A stretch of DNA of 64,000 nucleotides, taken from Pseudomonas fluorescens (GTDB lineage: Bacteria > Pseudomonadota > Gammaproteobacteria > Pseudomonadales > Pseudomonadaceae). The stretch is taken from positions 1,178,001 to 1,242,000 of the forward strand of contig NZ_CP012831.1 of NCBI RefSeq assembly GCF_001307275.1, written 5' to 3'. This document shows, in pieces, positions 46,830 to 56,452 of the stretch. Position numbers and translations under genes: made by a program. The stretch's first letter is position 1, and the number at the start of each line of letters is the position of its first letter. The notes under the pieces are model-generated. The model ran no database searches and was not told the DNA's origin. It was given only the letters and a program-made list of their open reading frames with translations.

Positions 46830-47315
46830 ATGACCCCTCCATCATTCTTGCTGCGCATCACCTGCCTGCTGCTGTTCGTTGGGTTCGGCGGCTGTGCATC
46901 CTGGCGAGGTGAAGAAGCCCCGGAACCACAGGTGCATCTGGTCAAAGTCGAGGTGGTGCGGGCCCGGCTGGTGGAACAGAGGTTCACGCTGCACTTTCGC
47001 GTCGACAACCCCGGCGACAGCGACCTCACCGTTCGCGGCCTGACCTACCGCATCCACCTGGGCGACCTGTTGCTGACCGAAGGCGAGCACGAGCACTGGT
47101 TCACCGTGCGCCCCAAGCACAGCGCCTACTTCAAGGTGCCGGTGCGCACCAACCTGTGGCCACAGGTGCGGGAAGTGGTGAAGCTGCTGGAGAAACCCCG
47201 GGAACAGATCCCCTATCGCCTGGAAGGTGAGCTGGAAACCGGATTATTCATCGCCCACTACGTGCACCTTGAGCGCAATGGCGTGATAATCGCCGCCGAT
47301 TTAATTGCGGAGTAA
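46830..47315 (+). CDS. LEA14-like (LEA type 2) lipoprotein
   Basis: 161 residues. Lipobox GFGGC gives a lipidated Cys22. The rest is one LEA14/WHy-type beta domain ([34 protein letters not shown] split over residues 40-75). Bacterial members are periplasmic or outer membrane lipoproteins, suggested to act in desiccation or stress tolerance. Six bp before the small His-rich gene, so same transcript. Confidence 0.85.
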   Translation: MTPPSFLLRITCLLLFVGFGGCASWRGEEAPEPQVHLVKVEVVRARLVEQRFTLHFRVDNPGDSDLTVRGLTYRIHLGDLLLTEGEHEHWFTVRPKHSAYFKVPVRTNLWPQVREVVKLLEKPREQIPYRLEGELETGLFIAHYVHLERNGVIIAADLIAE

Positions 47316-47320
47316 CCCCG

Positions 47321-47524
47321 ATGACCCAGCAACCCCACGTCCACGGCCCTGATTGCAACCACGATCACGACCATCATCACGACCATGACCACGGCCACGT
47401 CCACGGCCCGAACTGCGGCCACGCCCACCAGGAACCAGTGCGCAACGCCCTGAAGGATGTCGGTCGCAACGACCCTTGCCCATGTGGCAATGGCAAGAAA
47501 TTCAAGAAGTGCCACGGGGCTTGA
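47321..47524 (+). CDS. Small His-rich protein with a SEC-C zinc motif
   Basis: 67 residues. Residues 6-36 contain 13 His plus Cys12 and Cys32, arranged as two HVHGPxCxH units around a [13 protein letters not shown] run. Residues 49-66 are a SEC-C motif, [19 protein letters not shown], the SecA-type zinc knuckle. It is cytoplasmic (no signal) and should bind Zn or Ni strongly. Possible roles are metal storage or delivery, or docking to SecB-like partners. It follows the LEA14 gene by 5 bp. Role inferred. Confidence 0.85.
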   Translation: MTQQPHVHGPDCNHDHDHHHDHDHGHVHGPNCGHAHQEPVRNALKDVGRNDPCPCGNGKKFKKCHGA

Positions 47525-47561
47525 GGGGCTGGGCGAAAAAGCTTTTCGCCTGTTAGACCGT

Positions 47562-47630
47562 CATCGCGAGCAAGCTCGCTCCCACAGGGAAATTGCGCAG
47601 AACCCGCGTGGGAGCGAGCTTGCTCGCGAT
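47562..47630. repeat. Two class A REPs in inverted (tail-to-tail) order
   Basis: CATCGCGAGCAAGCTCGCTC first, GTGGGAGCGAGCTTGCTCGC second, as at 19386-19462. Confidence 0.88.
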
Positions 47631-47657
47631 GAGGCCGGCGCTGTCAGCACCTATCTA

Positions 47658-48215
47658 TCAGCCCGCCTGCAGAATCCGCTTCACACCGACCACCGTCGCA
47701 TACTCACCGTGCAAGTTGCCCAGGGACATGGCATGCACTTCGGCTGCCGAACGGGCGTTGCCGAAGTAATCGTTCTTGTCGAAGGTGAAGCAGGCGTCCT
47801 CGGCCACCCAGGTATCGAATCCCAGGTTGCCGGCGGTACGCGCCGTGGACTCCACCGAGTTGTGCGTCGCCACACCGACGATCACCAGTTGCCTGATTCC
47901 GGCTTTGCGCAGGTCTTGCTCCAGGTGGGTGCCACTGAACGCATCCGGCACCTGCTTTTGCACCAACCATTCCCCTGCCTTCGGCTCGAACCGTGGCTGG
48001 ACCTCCACCCCCGACTGCCCCGGCCAGAACACCGAGTCCGGTGAACGGGACAGGTGGTGGACGTGAATCACCGGGCGCGCCGTGTGTCGCCAGAAAGCCA
48101 GCAGTTCCAGCATGCGCAGCTCTGCCTCGGGATTGTTGCGAGGGCCGAGCCTGGGGTGAAGGATGCCTTTTTGTTGATCGATGAGGATCAGCGCCGCGTC
48201 GCTCTGTAGATCCAT
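47658..48215 (-). CDS. Isochorismatase-like hydrolase with Ser in place of the catalytic Cys
   Basis: 185 residues from ATG 48215 ([11 protein letters not shown]). Isochorismatase/cysteine hydrolase fold: Asp13 in ILIDQQ and Lys87 in [10 protein letters not shown] are two triad residues. The third, normally Cys before V/M-x-x-TAR, is Ser120 in [14 protein letters not shown]. So it should not use the standard Cys nucleophile. It could be an isochorismatase-type enzyme (those do not need Cys) or a divergent hydrolase. Divergent from quiP. Confidence 0.85.
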   Translation of the reverse strand: MDLQSDAALILIDQQKGILHPRLGPRNNPEAELRMLELLAFWRHTARPVIHVHHLSRSPDSVFWPGQSGVEVQPRFEPKAGEWLVQKQVPDAFSGTHLEQDLRKAGIRQLVIVGVATHNSVESTARTAGNLGFDTWVAEDACFTFDKNDYFGNARSAAEVHAMSLGNLHGEYATVVGVKRILQAG

Positions 48216-48422
48216 GCCGGTTTCTCTTGCTTGGTCTTTGTATGTTCCACACTTGAGCATCACCCCTTCCAACAGGCAAGCCTTCGAGCAAAAGCGATGA
48301 CCCGGTCCCGGGCTTTCATCGCCAAATCAACAAATAACCCTCGCCCCCGCTTGCGCGCCCCCCGCCTGCTCACTAACGTAGCGCCTTTATTGGTGCCACC
48401 CCCCTCCCGCAGGAGCTTTGCC

Positions 48423-50873
48423 ATGGCCTCGCCAGCCTCTATTTCCTTTATCCCCCGGCTCGGTGTTGCCGCCGCGGTGGCCAGTGTGCTCGGTTTGAGC
48501 GGATGCCAGACCTGGAATGCCCAGGACACGGTCCCGCCCACGTCCGGTGTGCAGCCGCTCAAGGGGCTGGCGCAGAACGTCTCGGTCCGCCGCAACGCCA
48601 CGGGCATGCCGCTGATCGAAAGCAACAGCTTCCATGACGCCTTGTTCACCCTTGGCTACGTCCACGCCAGCGACCGTATCACCCAGATGGTGACCCTGCG
48701 CCTGCTCGCCCAAGGACGGTTGGCAGAGATGTCCGGCGCCGAACGGCTGGAGGTCGACCGCTACATGCGCGCCGTCAACCTGAAGAAAAACGCCGACGAG
48801 CTGTACAAGGCATCTTCGCCGCGGCTCAAGCGCTTCTTCGAAGTCTATGCCCGTGGCGTCAACGCCTACCTGTTCCGCTACCGCGACAAGTTGCCGTCGG
48901 ACCTGGCCGCCACCGGTTACAAACCTGAATACTGGAAACCGGAAGATTCGGCGCTGATGTTCTGCCTGCTGAATTTCAGCCAGTCAGCCAACCTGCCGGA
49001 AGAAATCGCCAACCTGGTGCTGGCCCAGACCGTCACCACCGACAAACTCGCCTGGTTGAGCCCGTCCTATCCGGACGAGCAACTGCCTGTGGCCGAGGCC
49101 GACAAGCTCCAGGGCCTGCGCCTCAATGGCCAGATCCCGGGCCTGAACGAAATCAGCAAGGCCACCCACCAATTGGCCGGCCTGAACCTGTTGGGTGCTG
49201 CGTCTTCAAGCAACTGGGCCATCGCGCCACAACGCAGCCGCAGCGGCAAGAGCCTGCTGGCCAGCGACAGCCACGGGCCGCTGGGCATGCCCGGGCTGTG
49301 GAGCCCGGTACAGATCCGTGCGCCCAAGTACCAGGCGGCCGGGGTTTCCGTGGCGGGCATCCCGATGATCCTGGCCGGGTTCAACGGCAAAGTGGCCTGG
49401 AGCATGACCAGCGTACTGGGGGACAACCAGGACCTGTTCCTGGAAAAAATCCGCCGCCAGGGCAATGGTCTGTCCTACGAGGTCAACGGCAAATGGCAAC
49501 CGGCGATCGTGCGCAACGAAACCTACTTCATCAAAGGCCAGCGGCCGATTCGTGAAGCGGTGTTCGAAACCCGCCACGGCCCGTTGCTCAACAGCGCCCA
49601 AGGCACCGCCATGGCCAACGGCTTTGGCCTGGCCTTGCAGACACCGAGCTTCAGCGACGACAAGACCCTGGACGCCTTCTTCGACCTGTCCCGGGCGCAA
49701 AACGTCGAGAAAGCGTCCGACGCCAGCCGGGAAATCCGCGCCATGGCCGTGAACCTGGTCTTTGCCGACGCCAGCCATATCGGCTGGCAAGTCACCGGTC
49801 GCTACCCGAACCGCCGTGAAGGCGAGGGTCTGTTGCCGTCGCCGGGCTGGGAAGGTCGCTACGATTGGGACGGTTACGCCGACCCGATGTTGCACCCCTA
49901 CGATCAAGACCCGGCCCAAGGCTGGCTCGGCACGGCCAACCAACGGGTCATTCCCCATGGCTACGGCATGCAACTGTCCAATTCCTGGGCTTCGCCGGAG
50001 CGTGGCGAACGCATGGCCGAACTGGCCGGCGCAGGCAAGCACGACACCCGCAGCCTGACCGCCATGCAATACGACCAGAGCACGACGTTCGCGGCCAAGC
50101 TCAAGCAAGTCTTCGAAGCGCCGGGCATGAGCCAGCCGCTCAAACAGGCCATCGAGGCCCTGCCGGTGGCTGACCGGGCCAAGGCTCGCGAGGCCTATAC
50201 CCGCTTGATGGCATTCGATGGCCGGCTCAGCCCGACCTCCGCCGACGCGGCGATCTATGAGCTGTTCCTGCAGGAAAGCATGAAGCAGATTTTCCTCGAC
50301 GAGCTGGGCCCGGACAGCAGCCCGGCGTGGCAGGCACTGGTCGCCAACGGCCAATTGTCCTACTCGGCCCAGGCCGATCATCTGCTGGGGCGTGAAGACA
50401 GCCCGTTCTGGGACGATGTGCGCACCCCTCAGAAAGAAGACAAGGCCGTTATCCTCGCCCGCAGCCTGGCCGCCACCATCAACGCCGGTGACAGCCAGTT
50501 GGGCGGTGACCACAAGGCCTGGCAATGGGGCCAACTGCATCGCTACACCTGGAAGAACAGCAATGGCCAGATCGTACGTGGCCCGCTGCCGGCCGGTGGC
50601 GACGCCACCACGCTCAACACGGCAGCGTTCGCCTGGGGCCAGGATTTCAGCACCACCCTGGCGCCGGCCATGCGCTTTATCGTTGACTTCGGCCAGCCCG
50701 AACCGTTAATGATCCAGGACGGCGCCGGCCAGTCCGGCAACCCGGTCAGCCCGCACTATGCCAATGGCATCGATCCGTGGATCAAGGGGCAGTACCAGAG
50801 CCTGCCGTTGCAATCGCAAAACTTCGATCGGGCGTACGGCAAGACGCGGTTGACGTTGGTGCCTGGCAAGTAA
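48423..50873 (+). CDS. quiP: Acyl-homoserine lactone acylase QuiP (penicillin acylase family)
   Basis: 816 residues from ATG 48423, with AGGAGC upstream; a longer frame from 48231 is basic and not protein-like. Lipoprotein-type signal with lipobox GLSGC (Cys28). The N-terminal-nucleophile precursor should be cut before Ser263 in [12 protein letters not shown], giving alpha and beta subunits. The sequence is close to P. aeruginosa QuiP (for example [31 protein letters not shown]). QuiP hydrolyses long-chain acyl-homoserine lactones in the periplasm. No luxI/luxR pair is in the window, so it may quench the host's or neighbours' signals. Confidence 0.94.
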   Translation: MASPASISFIPRLGVAAAVASVLGLSGCQTWNAQDTVPPTSGVQPLKGLAQNVSVRRNATGMPLIESNSFHDALFTLGYVHASDRITQMVTLRLLAQGRLAEMSGAERLEVDRYMRAVNLKKNADELYKASSPRLKRFFEVYARGVNAYLFRYRDKLPSDLAATGYKPEYWKPEDSALMFCLLNFSQSANLPEEIANLVLAQTVTTDKLAWLSPSYPDEQLPVAEADKLQGLRLNGQIPGLNEISKATHQLAGLNLLGAASSSNWAIAPQRSRSGKSLLASDSHGPLGMPGLWSPVQIRAPKYQAAGVSVAGIPMILAGFNGKVAWSMTSVLGDNQDLFLEKIRRQGNGLSYEVNGKWQPAIVRNETYFIKGQRPIREAVFETRHGPLLNSAQGTAMANGFGLALQTPSFSDDKTLDAFFDLSRAQNVEKASDASREIRAMAVNLVFADASHIGWQVTGRYPNRREGEGLLPSPGWEGRYDWDGYADPMLHPYDQDPAQGWLGTANQRVIPHGYGMQLSNSWASPERGERMAELAGAGKHDTRSLTAMQYDQSTTFAAKLKQVFEAPGMSQPLKQAIEALPVADRAKAREAYTRLMAFDGRLSPTSADAAIYELFLQESMKQIFLDELGPDSSPAWQALVANGQLSYSAQADHLLGREDSPFWDDVRTPQKEDKAVILARSLAATINAGDSQLGGDHKAWQWGQLHRYTWKNSNGQIVRGPLPAGGDATTLNTAAFAWGQDFSTTLAPAMRFIVDFGQPEPLMIQDGAGQSGNPVSPHYANGIDPWIKGQYQSLPLQSQNFDRAYGKTRLTLVPGK

Positions 50874-50901
50874 CTGCAGCCCGGGACTGGAGATAGTATT
50901 T

Positions 50902-51020
50902 GTGGCGAGGGAGCTTGCTCCCGCTGGGCTGCGAAGCAGCCCCCTGCATGTCTACAGCCAGACCGCATCAGCCGGTTTACGACTGCTGCGCAGCCGAGCG
51001 GGAGCAAGCTCCCTCGCCAC
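50902..51020. repeat. REPIN, class C (long centre)
   Basis: 119-bp pair of GTGGCGAGG/CCTCGCCAC arms, with GGGCTGCGAAGCAGCCCC and GACTGCTGCGCAGCC inner stems. Confidence 0.9.
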
Positions 51021-51107
51021 GGGTTCAGTCCATCCCCCACTAAATCCGATAGAACTTCCCCCCTCACCCGCGCCTCTACCTGACAAGCCCATCGCTCCGG
51101 TGATTGC

Positions 51108-52139
51108 ATGGATCTTGTCATTGCCCGCCCCGAAGGCTTGTACTGCCCGCCCGGGGATTTCTACATCGACCCGTGGCGGGCGGTGGAACGCTCGGTCATC
51201 ACCCACGCCCACGGCGACCATGCCCGCAGCGGCAACCAACACTACCTGGCAGCGGCACCCGGCGAAGGCATCCTGCGGTCACGCCTGGGCCAGGACATCA
51301 ACCTGCAAACCCTGCCCTACGGCGAACGCCTGTCGCACCATGGCGTAACCTTGAGCTTTCACCCCGCCGGCCATGTGCTGGGCTCGGCCCAGGTACGGCT
51401 GGAACATCAAGGCGAGGTCTGGGTGGCGTCGGGGGATTACAAAGTCGAGCCTGACGGCACCTGCACCCCGTTCGAACCGGTGAAATGCCATACCTTCATC
51501 ACGGAATCCACCTTCGGCCTGCCGATCTACCGCTGGCAACCCCAAGTGCAGATTTTCGACGAGATCAACCAGTGGTGGCGCGGGAACATCGCCGTCGGCC
51601 GGGCCAGCGTGTTGTTCTGCTATTCCTTCGGCAAGGCCCAGCGCATTCTCCACGGCATCGATGAAAGCCTCGGCCCGATCCTGGCCCATGGCGCGGTGGA
51701 ACCGCTGAACCGGGTCTACCGCGAGGCCGGGGTTCATCTCCCGCCAACGATCTATGTCGGCGATATCCAGAAGAACGACCCGATCATGGGCCAGGCGCTG
51801 GTCATCGCCCCGCCCTCTGCCGGAGGCAGCAGCTGGATGCGCCGCTTCGGCGACTACAGCGACGCCTTCGCCAGCGGCTGGATGCGCCTGCGCGGTACAC
51901 GTCGGCGGCGCGGCGTGGACCGGGGTTTCGTGCTGTCCGACCACGCCGACTGGCCTGGCCTGCTCTGGGCCATCGAACAGACCGGCGCCGAACGGGTGAT
52001 GGTCACCCACGGGTCAGTCGCCGTACTGGTGCGCCACTTGTGCGAGCAAGGCCTCGATGCCCAAGGGTTCACCACCGAATACGGCGACGACGACGAAGAC
52101 CTCGCTACGGCCACCGACAGCGGTGAGGAGGCGCCATGA
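51108..52139 (+). CDS. Ligase-associated DNA exonuclease (metallo-beta-lactamase fold)
   Basis: 343 residues. The MBL metal motif HAHGDH is at 33-38, later metal ligands lie in HPAGHVLGSAQ and SGDYKVE, and the beta-CASP-like LSDHADWPG follows. It belongs to the 'Exo' member of the Lhr-ligase repair cluster and should be a metal-dependent nuclease. It overlaps the ligase gene by ATGA, so the two are coupled. Confidence 0.93.
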   Translation: MDLVIARPEGLYCPPGDFYIDPWRAVERSVITHAHGDHARSGNQHYLAAAPGEGILRSRLGQDINLQTLPYGERLSHHGVTLSFHPAGHVLGSAQVRLEHQGEVWVASGDYKVEPDGTCTPFEPVKCHTFITESTFGLPIYRWQPQVQIFDEINQWWRGNIAVGRASVLFCYSFGKAQRILHGIDESLGPILAHGAVEPLNRVYREAGVHLPPTIYVGDIQKNDPIMGQALVIAPPSAGGSSWMRRFGDYSDAFASGWMRLRGTRRRRGVDRGFVLSDHADWPGLLWAIEQTGAERVMVTHGSVAVLVRHLCEQGLDAQGFTTEYGDDDEDLATATDSGEEAP

Positions 52140-53824
52140 AAGCCTTCGCCGAGTTGTACGCCGAACTGGACGCCACCACCTCCAGCAATGCCAAGCTCAC
52201 CGCCATGCAGGACTATTTCAGCAAAGCCCCGCCCCAGGATGCGGCGTGGGCCGTGTATTTCCTTTCCGGTGGGCGTCCACGGCAACTGGTGCCGGTAAAA
52301 ATCCTGCGGGAGTTGGCGGTCCGGGTATCCGGGTTGTCGCTCTGGCTGTTCGAAGAAAGTTATCAGGCCGTGGGCGACCTGGCCGAAACCATTTCGCTGG
52401 TATTACCCGAATCGCCCCACAGCTCCGATGAAGGCCTGGCGCTGTGGATCGAAGAGAAACTGCTGCCGTTGCGCGGTGAGTCGCCCGACGTCCTGACAGA
52501 ACGGCTTCCGGCGCTGTGGGCGCAGCTCGACCGGCCGAGCCTGATGCTTTGCATCAAACTCATCACCGGCAGTTTCCGGGTGGGCGTATCCAAACTGCTG
52601 GTGACCCGGGCCCTGGCGACCATGGCCGGGCTGGACAGCAAACGGGTGGCCCAACGTCTGGTGGGCTACACCGACCTGTCCCATCGTCCCACGGCCGCCA
52701 GCTACCTCAAGCTGATCGCGGCCGAGTCCGACGATGAACATGCCCAGCGCGGCGGCCAACCTTATCCGTTTTTCCTGGCCCATGCGTTGTCTGCGCCAGT
52801 GGAGCAATTCGACGCGCTGCTGGGGCCGGCCAGCGACTGGCAGGTGGAATGGAAATGGGACGGCATCCGCGCCCAGGTGATCAAGCGCGACGGCCATTTG
52901 TGGGTCTGGTCGCGAGGCGAGGACTTGGTCACTGAACGATTTCCGGAATTGCATTCACTGGCCCAGGCGTTGCCTGACGGCACGGTGATCGACGGTGAAA
53001 TTGTGGTCTGGAAAGCCCCCCAGTCGGTCACCGAGGACGCCTTCGACCCGGACGCACCGTTGCAGCCGGCGGTGCAACCCTTCGCCCTGTTGCAGCAGCG
53101 CATCGGTCGCAAGACCCTGGGCAAGAAAATCCTCGACGACGCCCCCGTGGTGGTAATGGCCTACGACCTGTTGGAATGGCAGGGCGAGGATTGGCGCAGC
53201 CGCCCCCAGGCCGAGCGCCGCGAACAATTGGAAGCACTGATCGGCCGTATCCACAGCCCGGTGCTATTGCCCTCGCCGATCATAACCGGGCAGGACTGGC
53301 TCGACCTCGCCCGGCAGCGCGAAGCCTCTCGCAGCCTCGGTGTCGAGGGCATGATGCTCAAGGCCCGCGACGCGCTGTACGGCGTCGGTCGCACCAAGGA
53401 CATGGGCGTGTGGTGGAAATGGAAGATCGACCCGTTCAGCGTCGACGCGGTGCTGATCTACGCCCAGCGCGGCCACGGCCGACGCGCCAGCCTCTACAGC
53501 GACTACACCTTCGCCGTGTGGGACAACCCGCCAGACACTCGCGAGCGCACCCTGGTGCCATTCGCCAAGGCCTATTCAGGGCTGACCGATGCAGAAATGC
53601 GCCAGGTCGACAGCATCGTGCGCAAGACCACCGTTGAGAAGTTCGGCCCGGTGAGCAGCGTCACCCCCACCCTGGTGTTCGAACTGGGCTTCGAAGGCAT
53701 CGCCTTGTCCAAGCGCCACAAGAGTGGGATCGCCGTACGGTTTCCTCGGATGCTGCGCTGGCGCCAGGACAAGGGCGTCGATGAAGCCGACACATTGGCG
53801 ACGCTGCAGGATATGTTGAAGTAG
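52136..53824 (+). CDS. ATP-dependent DNA ligase (cluster-associated)
   Basis: 562 residues. An N-terminal helical domain (1-215) precedes the nucleotidyltransferase core. Motif I is EWKWDGIR with Lys240 as the AMP-accepting residue; EGMMLKARDALY fits motif IV and WWKWKIDPF motif V. An OB-fold ends the protein (RFPRMLRWRQDK). It seals nicks using ATP, in addition to the NAD-dependent LigA expected elsewhere in the genome. Second gene of the repair cluster. After it a class B REPIN ends the unit and an unrelated transporter cluster begins. Confidence 0.95.
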   Translation: MKAFAELYAELDATTSSNAKLTAMQDYFSKAPPQDAAWAVYFLSGGRPRQLVPVKILRELAVRVSGLSLWLFEESYQAVGDLAETISLVLPESPHSSDEGLALWIEEKLLPLRGESPDVLTERLPALWAQLDRPSLMLCIKLITGSFRVGVSKLLVTRALATMAGLDSKRVAQRLVGYTDLSHRPTAASYLKLIAAESDDEHAQRGGQPYPFFLAHALSAPVEQFDALLGPASDWQVEWKWDGIRAQVIKRDGHLWVWSRGEDLVTERFPELHSLAQALPDGTVIDGEIVVWKAPQSVTEDAFDPDAPLQPAVQPFALLQQRIGRKTLGKKILDDAPVVVMAYDLLEWQGEDWRSRPQAERREQLEALIGRIHSPVLLPSPIITGQDWLDLARQREASRSLGVEGMMLKARDALYGVGRTKDMGVWWKWKIDPFSVDAVLIYAQRGHGRRASLYSDYTFAVWDNPPDTRERTLVPFAKAYSGLTDAEMRQVDSIVRKTTVEKFGPVSSVTPTLVFELGFEGIALSKRHKSGIAVRFPRMLRWRQDKGVDEADTLATLQDMLK

Positions 53825-54149
53825 CACCTCGGTGGCGAACACTCTGTGGGAGCAAAGCTTGCTCGCGAAGCAGGCACCTCGTTTTCCGGTAGACCGCATC
53901 ACCTTTGATCGCGGGCAAGCCTTGCTCCCACAAAGACCTATCATGCCCGCCCCATCCTGGGGCACCTTTTTGTTGTACGATCTTCCCCGCGCACCACCGC
54001 GTTCCACCATCTGCCGCATATGCTTTTAAAACACTTGTTCGGCACTATGGTTCGGAAATTGCTACCTTTATGCCGTCATACCGTTCAGACCTTCACCGGT
54101 AACAATCTTATGCGCCACAAGCGCTCAAATTGGTTTTAGGGACTCAATA
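53825..54149. other. Gap between ligase and transporter genes
   Basis: 325 bases without a gene. A class B REPIN occupies 53845-53932. The remaining 217 bp carry the promoter of the transporter operon, with AGGGA 9 bp before the ATG at 54150. I could not name an operator; an ArgR-type site could be expected. Confidence 0.6.
53845..53932. repeat. REPIN, mixed-arm type (class B), reverse orientation
   Basis: 88 bp, same orientation as 15361-15448, at the junction between the ligase and the inserted transporter cluster. Confidence 0.9.
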
Positions 54150-54932
54150 ATGAAAAAAGCACTGCTGACCCTTTCTGCACTGGCGTTGTGCATGGCCGCT
54201 GGCGTCGCCACAGCCAAGGAATACAAGGAACTGCGTTTTGGTGTCGACCCTTCCTACGCCCCGTTCGAGTCCAAGGCCGCCGACGGCAGCCTGGTCGGTT
54301 TCGACATCGACCTGGGCAATGCGATCTGTGCGGAGCTGAAGGTCAAATGCAAATGGGTCGAAAGCGATTTCGACGGCATGATCCCGGGCCTGAAGGCCAA
54401 TAAATTCGACGGCGTGATCTCCTCCATGACCGTGACCCCGGCCCGGGAAAAAGTCATCGACTTCTCCAGCGAGCTGTTTTCCGGCCCAACGGCCTATGTC
54501 TTCAAGAAGGGCTCGGGCCTGAGCGAAGACGTTGCCTCGCTCAAAGGCAAGACCATCGGCTACGAGCAAGGCACCATCCAGGAAGCCTACGCCAAGGCCG
54601 TGCTGGACAAGGCCGGCGTCAAGACCCAGGCCTATCAGAACCAGGACCAGGTTTATGCTGACCTGACCTCCGGCCGCCTCGACGCAGCGATCCAGGACAT
54701 GCTCCAGGCTGAGCTGGGTTTCCTGAAGTCGCCAAAAGGCGAAGGCTATGAAGTCAGCAAGCCGGTGGACAGCGAACTGCTGCCCGCCAAGACCGCCATC
54801 GGTATCAAGAAAGGTAACAGTGAGCTGAAGGCCCTTTTGGATAAAGGTATCAAAGCGTTACACGACGACGGCAAGTACGCCGAAATCCAGAAAAAACACT
54901 TTGGCGATCTGAATCTGTACAGCGGCAAATAA
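54150..54932 (+). CDS. Basic amino acid ABC transporter, periplasmic binding protein (HisJ/AotJ-like)
   Basis: 260 residues. Signal peptide MKKALLTLSALALCMAAGVATA, cut before KEYKEL. Type II periplasmic fold, with RFGVDPSYAPFESKAADGSLVGFDIDLGNAIC split over residues 28-60 as the family N-terminus, and CAELKVKCKW with a Cys pair. Close family members bind lysine, arginine, ornithine, histidine or opines. The operon plan (binding protein, two permeases, AstE-like protein, ATPase) is that of aotJQMOP, but the sequence differs enough from AotJ to suggest a paralogous system. A terminator follows. Confidence 0.92.
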   Translation: MKKALLTLSALALCMAAGVATAKEYKELRFGVDPSYAPFESKAADGSLVGFDIDLGNAICAELKVKCKWVESDFDGMIPGLKANKFDGVISSMTVTPAREKVIDFSSELFSGPTAYVFKKGSGLSEDVASLKGKTIGYEQGTIQEAYAKAVLDKAGVKTQAYQNQDQVYADLTSGRLDAAIQDMLQAELGFLKSPKGEGYEVSKPVDSELLPAKTAIGIKKGNSELKALLDKGIKALHDDGKYAEIQKKHFGDLNLYSGK

Positions 54933-54938
54933 TGCGCG

Positions 54939-54970
54939 GCGCCCATCCGGTCTCGGATGGGCGCTTTTTT
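54939..54970 (+). terminator. Attenuator between binding protein and permease genes
   Basis: GCGCCCATCC-GGTCTC-GGATGGGCGC followed by six T. A 10-bp perfect stem inside the operon. It would raise the level of the binding protein above that of the membrane subunits. Confidence 0.92.
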
Positions 54971-54989
54971 CCTGCCAAAGGCCTCTTTC

Positions 54990-55718
54990 ATGTTCGAACA
55001 ACTCCTACAAAATCTGGGGCTCTCCGCCTTCAGCCTGCAGGGCTTCGGCCCGCTGCTGATGCAAGGCACCTGGATGACCATCAAGCTGTCGGCCCTGTCC
55101 TTGTTGTTGAGCGTCTTGCTCGGCCTGCTGGGCGCCAGTGCCAAGCTGTCCCGCGTCAAACTGCTGCGAATCCCTGCCCAGCTCTACACCACGCTGATCC
55201 GCGGCGTGCCAGACCTGGTGCTGATGCTGCTGATCTTCTACAGCCTGCAAACCTGGCTGACCTCGTTCACCGACTTCATGGAATGGGAATACATCGAGAT
55301 CGACCCATTCGGCGCCGGGGTGATCACCCTGGGCTTCATCTATGGCGCGTACTTCACCGAAACCTTTCGCGGCGCGATCCTCGCGGTCCCCCGGGGCCAG
55401 GTCGAAGCCGCCACGGCCTATGGCCTCAAGCGTGGCCAACGGTTTCGCTTCGTGGTGTTCCCGCAAATGATGCGCTTTGCCCTGCCGGGTATCGGCAACA
55501 ACTGGATGGTGATGCTCAAGGCCACCGCGCTGGTGTCGATCATCGGCCTCGCCGACCTGGTCAAGGCGGCCCAGGATGCGGGCAAGAGCACCTACCAGCT
55601 GTTCTACTTCCTGGTGCTGGCGGCATTGATCTATCTGCTGATCACCAGCGCGTCCAATTTCATCCTGCGCTGGCTTGAACGCCGCTACGCCGCCGGAGCC
55701 CGGGAGGCGGTGCGATGA
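54990..55718 (+). CDS. Basic amino acid ABC permease (HisQ/AotQ-like)
   Basis: 242 residues from ATG 54990 (MFEQLLQNLG); an upstream frame begins in the terminator and is rejected. Five hydrophobic helices with the EAA loop 'EAATAYGLKRGQRFRFVVFPQMMRFALPG'. Couples with the second permease to form the channel. The stop overlaps the next start (ATGA). Confidence 0.93.
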   Translation: MFEQLLQNLGLSAFSLQGFGPLLMQGTWMTIKLSALSLLLSVLLGLLGASAKLSRVKLLRIPAQLYTTLIRGVPDLVLMLLIFYSLQTWLTSFTDFMEWEYIEIDPFGAGVITLGFIYGAYFTETFRGAILAVPRGQVEAATAYGLKRGQRFRFVVFPQMMRFALPGIGNNWMVMLKATALVSIIGLADLVKAAQDAGKSTYQLFYFLVLAALIYLLITSASNFILRWLERRYAAGAREAVR

Positions 55719-56425
55719 TCGAACTCCTGCAAGAATACTGGCGGCCGTTCCTGTACAGCGACGGCGTCAACATCACCGGCCTGGCCATGACCCTGTGGCT
55801 GCTCAGCGCCTCGCTGCTGATCGGCTTCGTGGTGTCGATCCCGCTGTCCATCGCCCGGGTTTCGCCCAAGTTCTACGTACGCTGGCCCGTGCAGTTCTAC
55901 ACCTACCTGTTCCGGGGCACGCCGCTCTACATCCAGTTGCTGATCTGCTATACCGGCATCTACAGCATCGCGGCGGTGCGCGCCCAGCCCATGCTCGACA
56001 GTTTCTTTCGCGACGCGATGAACTGCACGATCCTGGCCTTCGCCCTGAACACCTGCGCCTACACCACGGAAATTTTCGCCGGGGCGATTCGCAGCATGAA
56101 CCATGGCGAAGTGGAAGCGGCCAAGGCCTACGGCCTGACTGGCTGGAAACTGTACGCCTACGTGATCATGCCGTCGGCGCTGCGTCGCTCGCTGCCGTAC
56201 TACAGCAACGAAGTCATCTTGATGCTGCACTCGACGACCGTGGCGTTCACCGCTACCGTTCCAGACGTGCTGAAAGTCGCCCGGGATGCCAACTCGGCCA
56301 CGTTCCTGACGTTCCAGTCGTTCGGGATCGCCGCGTTGATCTACCTGACCGTCACCTTTGCGCTGGTGGGCCTCTTCCGCCTCGCCGAACGCCGCTGGCT
56401 GGCCTTCCTCGGGCCGACCCACTAG
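55715..56425 (+). CDS. Basic amino acid ABC permease (HisM/AotM-like)
   Basis: 236 residues, five helices, EAA loop EAAKAYGLTGWKLYAYVIMP. Paired with the HisQ-like subunit by 4-bp overlap. FRGTPLYIQLLICYTG near residue 70 is typical for polar amino acid permeases. Confidence 0.93.
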   Translation: MIELLQEYWRPFLYSDGVNITGLAMTLWLLSASLLIGFVVSIPLSIARVSPKFYVRWPVQFYTYLFRGTPLYIQLLICYTGIYSIAAVRAQPMLDSFFRDAMNCTILAFALNTCAYTTEIFAGAIRSMNHGEVEAAKAYGLTGWKLYAYVIMPSALRRSLPYYSNEVILMLHSTTVAFTATVPDVLKVARDANSATFLTFQSFGIAALIYLTVTFALVGLFRLAERRWLAFLGPTH

Positions 56426-56452
56426 GGCTTTTGTTCCAGGACACACACGCAC

